Assembly: GCA_002887195.1 (NCBI GenBank) | Contig: PJAB01000244.1 | Coordinates: forward strand, 1-32,395 | Source: Chrysochromulina parva | Taxonomy: Eukaryota; Haptophyta; Prymnesiales; Chrysochromulinaceae | Reading direction: 5' to 3' | DNA: 32,395 bases | Shown: in pieces, positions 28,567 through 32,395 of the stretch | Layout: each line of letters opens with the position of its first letter | How positions within the stretch are numbered: position 1 is the stretch's first letter | Notes under the pieces: generated by a model | Databases searched by the model: none | What the model was told of the DNA's origin: nothing | What the model saw: only the letters and a program-made list of their open reading frames with translations | Program-made: the position numbers and the translations under genes

Positions 28567-29718
28567 ATGTTGGCGAACGCGCAAAACGCCTGCACAAAAC
28601 GCCTCATCCGGCTAAAGGGACTTGTGTGTCCGCCTCACGGCATGAACATTCTCGACCTCGACAGTGATGCACTCGAGAGCGTTCTCTCCAGGCTGAATGT
28701 TGTCAACGCTTCATGCGTGGAGCAAGTGTCGAGCAAACTTCGAGCAATGCGGCCGGTGCACAAGCTGCTCCTCAATCGCGAGAGGTTTCGGCAAAGCGTG
28801 AACCTGATTGCGAGGCTAAACCAGGCGTGTCACAAGGAGCTTGGAACAGAGAGCACGGCCGCAATAATCCTTAATGAGCTGGCCGATGTCACTGATTCGA
28901 AAGACATTCGACGGGAACTGGCTCATGCTGGCTTGATGGCCGCATTGACCAGAGCCTTTAAGCGCTGGCCCATCAATTCAGTCAGCACACACAATGCCGC
29001 GGCCACGCTATGGAACCTGACTGCGGGCAACGTGGCCATGCCTGCTGTCGACATGGTTGCACAGCTGGTGGACGAAGGCGCAGTCGAGCGGCTCGTGAAA
29101 CTGATCACATGTAAGCTGCCGGAAAGTGGCACGCGCGCCGCCAAATTTGCCATGATGGTGCTCAGCAATGCCATGTCGAACCAGGTCCAGGATGCCGTTG
29201 CCGAGCGTGTTGAGCGTGCAGCAAGGGCCATGGGCCTCCGATGCGGTTTATATCCGAAGCTGGTGAATCTGCTCAAGGCATGGACTGACAAGACCGATGC
29301 GCACCCAGAGCTGACTGGTGTTAAACCAGTTTTGAACGTCATCTGGGTTCTGGCCAATCGTGGGGAGAGCGCGCTTCATCTTGGGTCACAGCCTGATTGC
29401 TTCGAATCGCTACTGCGCCTTGCGAACGGCGATGATGCGGAGCTGCGCTTCAGTGCGACTGGCGTGCTGCTGAATCTGCTGGATTGGCGGGTCAACGCGG
29501 ACAGGTTCAAAGCCGTGGGCGGCGAGGGCGTCAATGTGCTCAGCCGTCTGATGGCCGACAATACGGTGCCGCCCTCTCGCAAGGGCGACGAGAAGATGGA
29601 GATTCCCGCCGACGAGCGCTGCATAGCGTATCTCGCCGGAATAGCGCACGACGTTCTCGATGAATGGGGCGACTCGCTTTCCGAGCATGATTCCGACCGT
29701 TCCGAGTCCGCCGAGTAA
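28567..29718 (+). CDS. F-box-like protein with armadillo-type repeats
   Basis: This is a 383-residue single-exon protein. Residues 26-62 (MNILDLDSDALESVLSRL followed by NVVNASCVEQVSSKLRAM) look like an F-box: a short helix, then the leucine-rich turn that binds Skp1. The remaining chain reads as armadillo/HEAT-like helices, with ATLWNLTAGN near 150-160, MVLSNAMSN near 195 and VLLNLLDWR near 300. An acidic Ser/Asp tail closes it. A role as substrate receptor of an SCF ubiquitin ligase is an inference from this layout. The first ATG is at 28567; a second at 28642 directly precedes the F-box and could be the true start, since the 25 intervening residues resemble nothing. Confidence 0.68.
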   Translation: MLANAQNACTKRLIRLKGLVCPPHGMNILDLDSDALESVLSRLNVVNASCVEQVSSKLRAMRPVHKLLLNRERFRQSVNLIARLNQACHKELGTESTAAIILNELADVTDSKDIRRELAHAGLMAALTRAFKRWPINSVSTHNAAATLWNLTAGNVAMPAVDMVAQLVDEGAVERLVKLITCKLPESGTRAAKFAMMVLSNAMSNQVQDAVAERVERAARAMGLRCGLYPKLVNLLKAWTDKTDAHPELTGVKPVLNVIWVLANRGESALHLGSQPDCFESLLRLANGDDAELRFSATGVLLNLLDWRVNADRFKAVGGEGVNVLSRLMADNTVPPSRKGDEKMEIPADERCIAYLAGIAHDVLDEWGDSLSEHDSDRSESAE

Positions 29719-30009
29719 CGTCGCAGTCGGACGGAGAGGGCAAGTGAAAGCAAAGGTGGGCTGTGCGCGCGGCGAGGTAGCATGTATGCATATATGGAGA
29801 AAATACTTTGATGATTTCAGTGGCACCGCGCTTGCAATCCGCCTCTGCCATCCCAAAAGTACGGACTGCACACGACATTATCCGTCGCGCCTTGGTCGAT
29901 GTGCGCCATATGCATGTCGGAATCCGTGTCAACCAGGCACGCGCGGCGGACATGCACTGAACCGCGGACGTGCACTGCGCCGCTACACAGGACAGCATCG
30001 CGCGCTTGC
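29719..30009. other. convergent spacer
   Basis: These 291 bases lie between two converging genes. An ATGTATGCATATATGG tract near 29782 is the only notable AT-rich element. No gene is seen. Confidence 0.5.
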
Positions 30010-31786
30010 TCAGAGCGGGGCGAGGAACTTTGTGTAATGGTCGAGGTCCGCTGCGACCGCGGCCGCGGCCGTGTCCTTGACGGGATAGGCGACGACCGTC
30101 TCGACGGAAAAGGCTCGCAGCGCCTCCGTGACAGACATGGTGCCTTGCGCGGAAGACCGGCGTCCCGAGAAGGGCACAGTGTCAGGCGAGCGGCCACACT
30201 GCACGTTCAGGTTGATACGGCCAACGATGGTGGCGAGTGTGTCGACGAGGGGTGCGGCCGCCTTTGCATCGCCCGTAAAGATGGACGCCTGCTGCCCATT
30301 CCACGAAACCTTGAGCGCGCTCTGCACTTCGGAGAGGTCGCGGAAGCGAGCGACCGGTACGACAGGGCCAAACTGCCACGAGGAAGAGCACGTGTCAATC
30401 AGTGTCAATCAGTGTCAATCAATGTCAATCAGACGTAACTCATGGAAGACTCGCATGGTGAGACGGTAATCAGACGACAATCACCTGCTCCTCATGGAAG
30501 AGTCGCATGTTGGGTGTGACACCATCGAGCACCGCGGGTGTGAACAATGCGCCGCGCAGCTCGCCGCCGCCCGCCGCCGCATTGGCGAGTTTTGCACCCT
30601 TGGCGAGCGCGTCGGCGATCAGCGCCTCGAGAATCTGCGGCTTCTTCTGTTCGGGGAGCGGGGTGATGCTCACGCCCTCTTCCCATGGCAAGCCCACCTT
30701 GAGGCTACTAATTCTGGCCACGAGCTGGTTGACGAATTCATCGGCTATGGTCTCGTGCACCATGATGAGCTTGATGGCCGTGCACCGCTGCCCGTTGTAC
30801 GAGAGGCCCCCGAGCACGCACTGCGCCACGGCTGTCTCGAGATCCGCATCTGGTAACACGATGCCGAGGTTCTTGCCCTCGAGCTGCGCGAAGACCTTCA
30901 GACGATGAGGCTTCGGGTGGGCCTTGATCAGGGCATCTGCGCCATTGGCACCGCCAATGAAGCCAAGCACGTCCACGAGCCCGGTCTGCATGATGGGCCC
31001 CATCGTCGTGCGCCCTGCGCCCGACACGAAATTGATCACGCCCGGAGGCAACACCCTCCCGAGGACCTCCGCGGTCAGTACGTGCGCGAGGCCGCCGATG
31101 GCCGGGAGCTTGAGGACGGCGCAATTACCCATCAGCAGCGCGGGGATCAGCATCGCGTACATCTCATTCAGCGGGTAGTTGAACGGCGCGAGCCCGAGCA
31201 TCACGCCGATCGGCCCGCGCCGTACCCGCACGCTCACGCCGCTCACCTCAGTCCAGCCGTTGAATCCTTGTCCGAGGGTCGGGTCGGCCTTGAGCGCAGC
31301 GATGGTGGCGGCCACAAAGTCCATCGTGCGATCGAACTCCTTAGCAGCATCCCCAGAGTTCTTGGCTATCTCCCACATCAGCACGTTGACTATCTCGTCG
31401 CGCACTGACCAAAGCTCCACAACGAGCTTCTCCACTGTCGCAATACGTTGGGCAAGTGACATCTGAGGCCACACACCCTGCCCACCATCCCATGCCTTGG
31501 CGGCTGCTTCAACGGCCTCGACAGCATCCTCGGCCGACATGCGTGGAAGCGAGCCAATTATAATTCTCTCGCCTGTACTCTCGTCGAAGATAGGCGATGC
31601 AACTTGATCAAGTTCGCCGGAGTACTTTTGCAGCACGCCACCAACAAACTTGAAATTGCCGATGACGGATGGCTTGGAAGCGTACCGCGATGAGTCGGGC
31701 TGCACGCCCGCAGGCGGAAGCGATGGGCACTGCCATTCGCCCGCAGCGATCGCTGCGACAACGAGTATGATCGCCAGCGCCGGCAT
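30010..31786 (-). CDS. gapN: NADP-dependent non-phosphorylating glyceraldehyde-3-phosphate dehydrogenase, two exons
   Basis: This aldehyde dehydrogenase superfamily enzyme of the GAPN group oxidises glyceraldehyde-3-phosphate to 3-phosphoglycerate while making NADPH. Exon 1 is 31786-30485 and exon 2 is 30372-30010; intron 30373-30484 (CAG|GTGATT...GTGGCAG|TTT) joins HEEQ to FGPVVPV, the invariant family sequence. The protein has 554 residues. Active-site landmarks are PFNYPLN (201-207, with Asn203), QLEGKN (301-306, general base Glu303) and NGQRCTA (331-337, nucleophile Cys335). The N-terminus is unusual: MPALAIILVVAAIAAG is a good signal peptide, followed by about 20 unconserved residues, suggesting entry into the ER or a complex plastid, whereas plant GAPN is cytosolic. 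The start is ATG 31786-31784. Dispersed repeat copy D lies about 55 bp upstream. Confidence 0.9.
30373..30484 (-). other. intron of the GAPN gene with exon-derived copies
   Basis: This 112-nt intron contains CTCATGGAAGACTCGCATG at 30439-30457, a one-mismatch copy of the exon end at 30491-30509. Its acceptor part, CTGCCACGAGGAAGAG (30373-30388), also resembles the exon end CTGCTCCTCATGGAAGAG (30485-30502). Between these lies a 10-bp tandem array. Confidence 0.7.
30393..30432. repeat. four tandem 10-bp units in the GAPN intron
   Basis: TGTCAATCAG repeats four times, the third ending CAA. On the transcript strand each unit contains CTGATTGAC, which resembles a branch-point sequence, so the array may offer several branch sites. 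Confidence 0.85.
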
Positions 31787-31810
31787 GGCGATTTTTGCCG
31801 TCGACGGGAG

Positions 31811-32227
31811 GTTGATACCGGTAAAAAGACACCGGTTCCAGTTCAGTTCAGTTTCGTCGCGGTCCCCCCACGCTCACTCCACCGTCTCGACGGACGGCTC
31901 CGCTCCCTTTAGACACCGGGGGGAGCCGGGACTCGCACGGGACAAATGACACACGGATCACACAAACGAACCTCACATCAGCCATCCAGACCCACCAACG
32001 CACGACCCCGGTGACGACCCCGGAGGCAGAGCCGACCGACCCACGGCCGACTCAGAAGAGGCCGCCCCGAGCGAACCCGCGGCCCCTGGCACGGTTACCG
32101 CCGACGATCGTAGCAGCCACCGCCGACGGGTGGGCCGGGGCGCCCCGCGCTTGCGCGTTGATACCGGTAAAAAGACACCGGGTGGAGCCGGGACACACAC
32201 AGGTTGATACCGGTAAAAAGACACCGG
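31811..32227. repeat. 25-bp repeat, three copies
   Basis: Exact copies at 31811-31835, 32157-32181 and 32203-32227 begin GTTGATACCGGTAAAAAGAC and end ACCGG. A partial fourth copy (AGACACCGGGGGGAGCCGGG, 31911-31930) shares the right end, and GGAGCCGGGAC follows most copies. The first copy lies within 50 bp of the GAPN start codon and would be in its 5' leader. Confidence 0.85.
31839..31908 (-). repeat. dispersed repeat, copy D
   Basis: Read on the minus strand it gives GGGAGCGGAGCCGTCC, GAGACGGTGGAGTGAGCG, GGGGGGACCGCGACGAAACTG and AACTGAACTG. It matches copies A-C and lies in sense orientation about 53 bp upstream of the GAPN ATG. Confidence 0.72.
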
Positions 32228-32308
32228 GGGAGTTAACGGGGGAGCCGGGACGGGTGCGGGGGGGTTTCCTACATGTATACAAATTGGGGGTGGTTTCCTA
32301 TACAATAC

Positions 32309-32395
32309 GTATCCTTATGTATCCTGCATGTATCTTGCATGTATCCTGAAGGATACATGTATCCCGAATGTATCCTGATGTATCTCAAATGTATC
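32309..32395. repeat. minisatellite of GTATCCTGA-like units at the window edge
   Basis: GTATC occurs at 32309, 32319, 32330, 32341, 32359, 32370, 32380 and 32391, a period of 10-11 bases, with one inverted unit (GGATAC, 32351) giving the palindrome GGATACATGTATCC. The array continues beyond the window. Confidence 0.8.

Larger units (their letters stand above)
31787..32395. other. repeat-rich region upstream of GAPN
   Basis: No coding region is supported. It holds dispersed repeat copy D, three copies of a 25-bp repeat and a short-period minisatellite at the right edge. The GAPN promoter should lie in the first few hundred bases. Confidence 0.55.

Noticed and set aside
30393..30432. CRISPR-like array
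   Set aside because: Ten-base units without spacers inside a eukaryotic intron are a simple tandem repeat.

Overview
The window is eukaryotic nuclear DNA. It is GC-rich and carries GT-AG spliceosomal introns, and its gene set has no bacterial counterpart as a whole: a SET/MYND methyltransferase, the proteasome activator PA200/Blm10, a mitochondrial-carrier protein, an F-box-like/armadillo protein and a very long C2/coiled-coil protein. Two proteins begin with a secretory-type leader. In one the leader is followed by a basic RFRGGG stretch, as in algae with complex (red-lineage) plastids. My best guess is a haptophyte or similar microalga; the species is not determined.

Layout, left to right. 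1-1364: no gene, repeats only. 1365-2451 (-): formate/nitrite transporter (FNT), two exons. 2452-4279: no gene, one dispersed repeat and a tRNA-like remnant. 4280-5773 (-): major-facilitator transporter of the oxalate/formate type. 5962-6999 (+): SET/MYND protein, divergent from it. 7325-8491 (-): prolyl-4-hydroxylase-like 2-oxoglutarate oxygenase. 9305-10237 (-): GNAT acetyltransferase. 11084-12405 (+): FkbM-type methyltransferase, two exons, ending inside one copy of a 200-bp direct repeat whose other copy lies at 10530. 13367-20036 (-): PA200/Blm10, two exons. 20486-21254 (-): unknown protein, two exons. 21967-26958 (-): C2 plus coiled-coil protein with a probable 84-nt intron. 27204-28229 (+): divergent mitochondrial carrier. 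28567-29718 (+): F-box-like/armadillo protein. 30010-31786 (-): non-phosphorylating GAPDH (GAPN), two exons. 31787-32395: repeats.

The genes do not form one pathway. Two of them, the FNT channel and the oxalate/formate-type carrier, both predict small monocarboxylate or nitrite transport and sit on the same strand 1.8 kb apart. The rest look like an ordinary mixed neighbourhood of a compact algal genome with short intergenic spaces, including divergent pairs at 5.8 kb and 27 kb.

The most unusual signal is in the introns. Of six introns placed here, three contain a recognisable copy of adjoining exon sequence (24650-24733, 11925-12115, 30373-30484), and a fourth (15233-15296) is largely three copies of a 13-nt word. 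This suggests intron birth by local duplication. The second notable signal is a dispersed repeat of about 75 bp with four copies (231, 3727, 28397, 31839); two of these lie in sense orientation just upstream of start codons.
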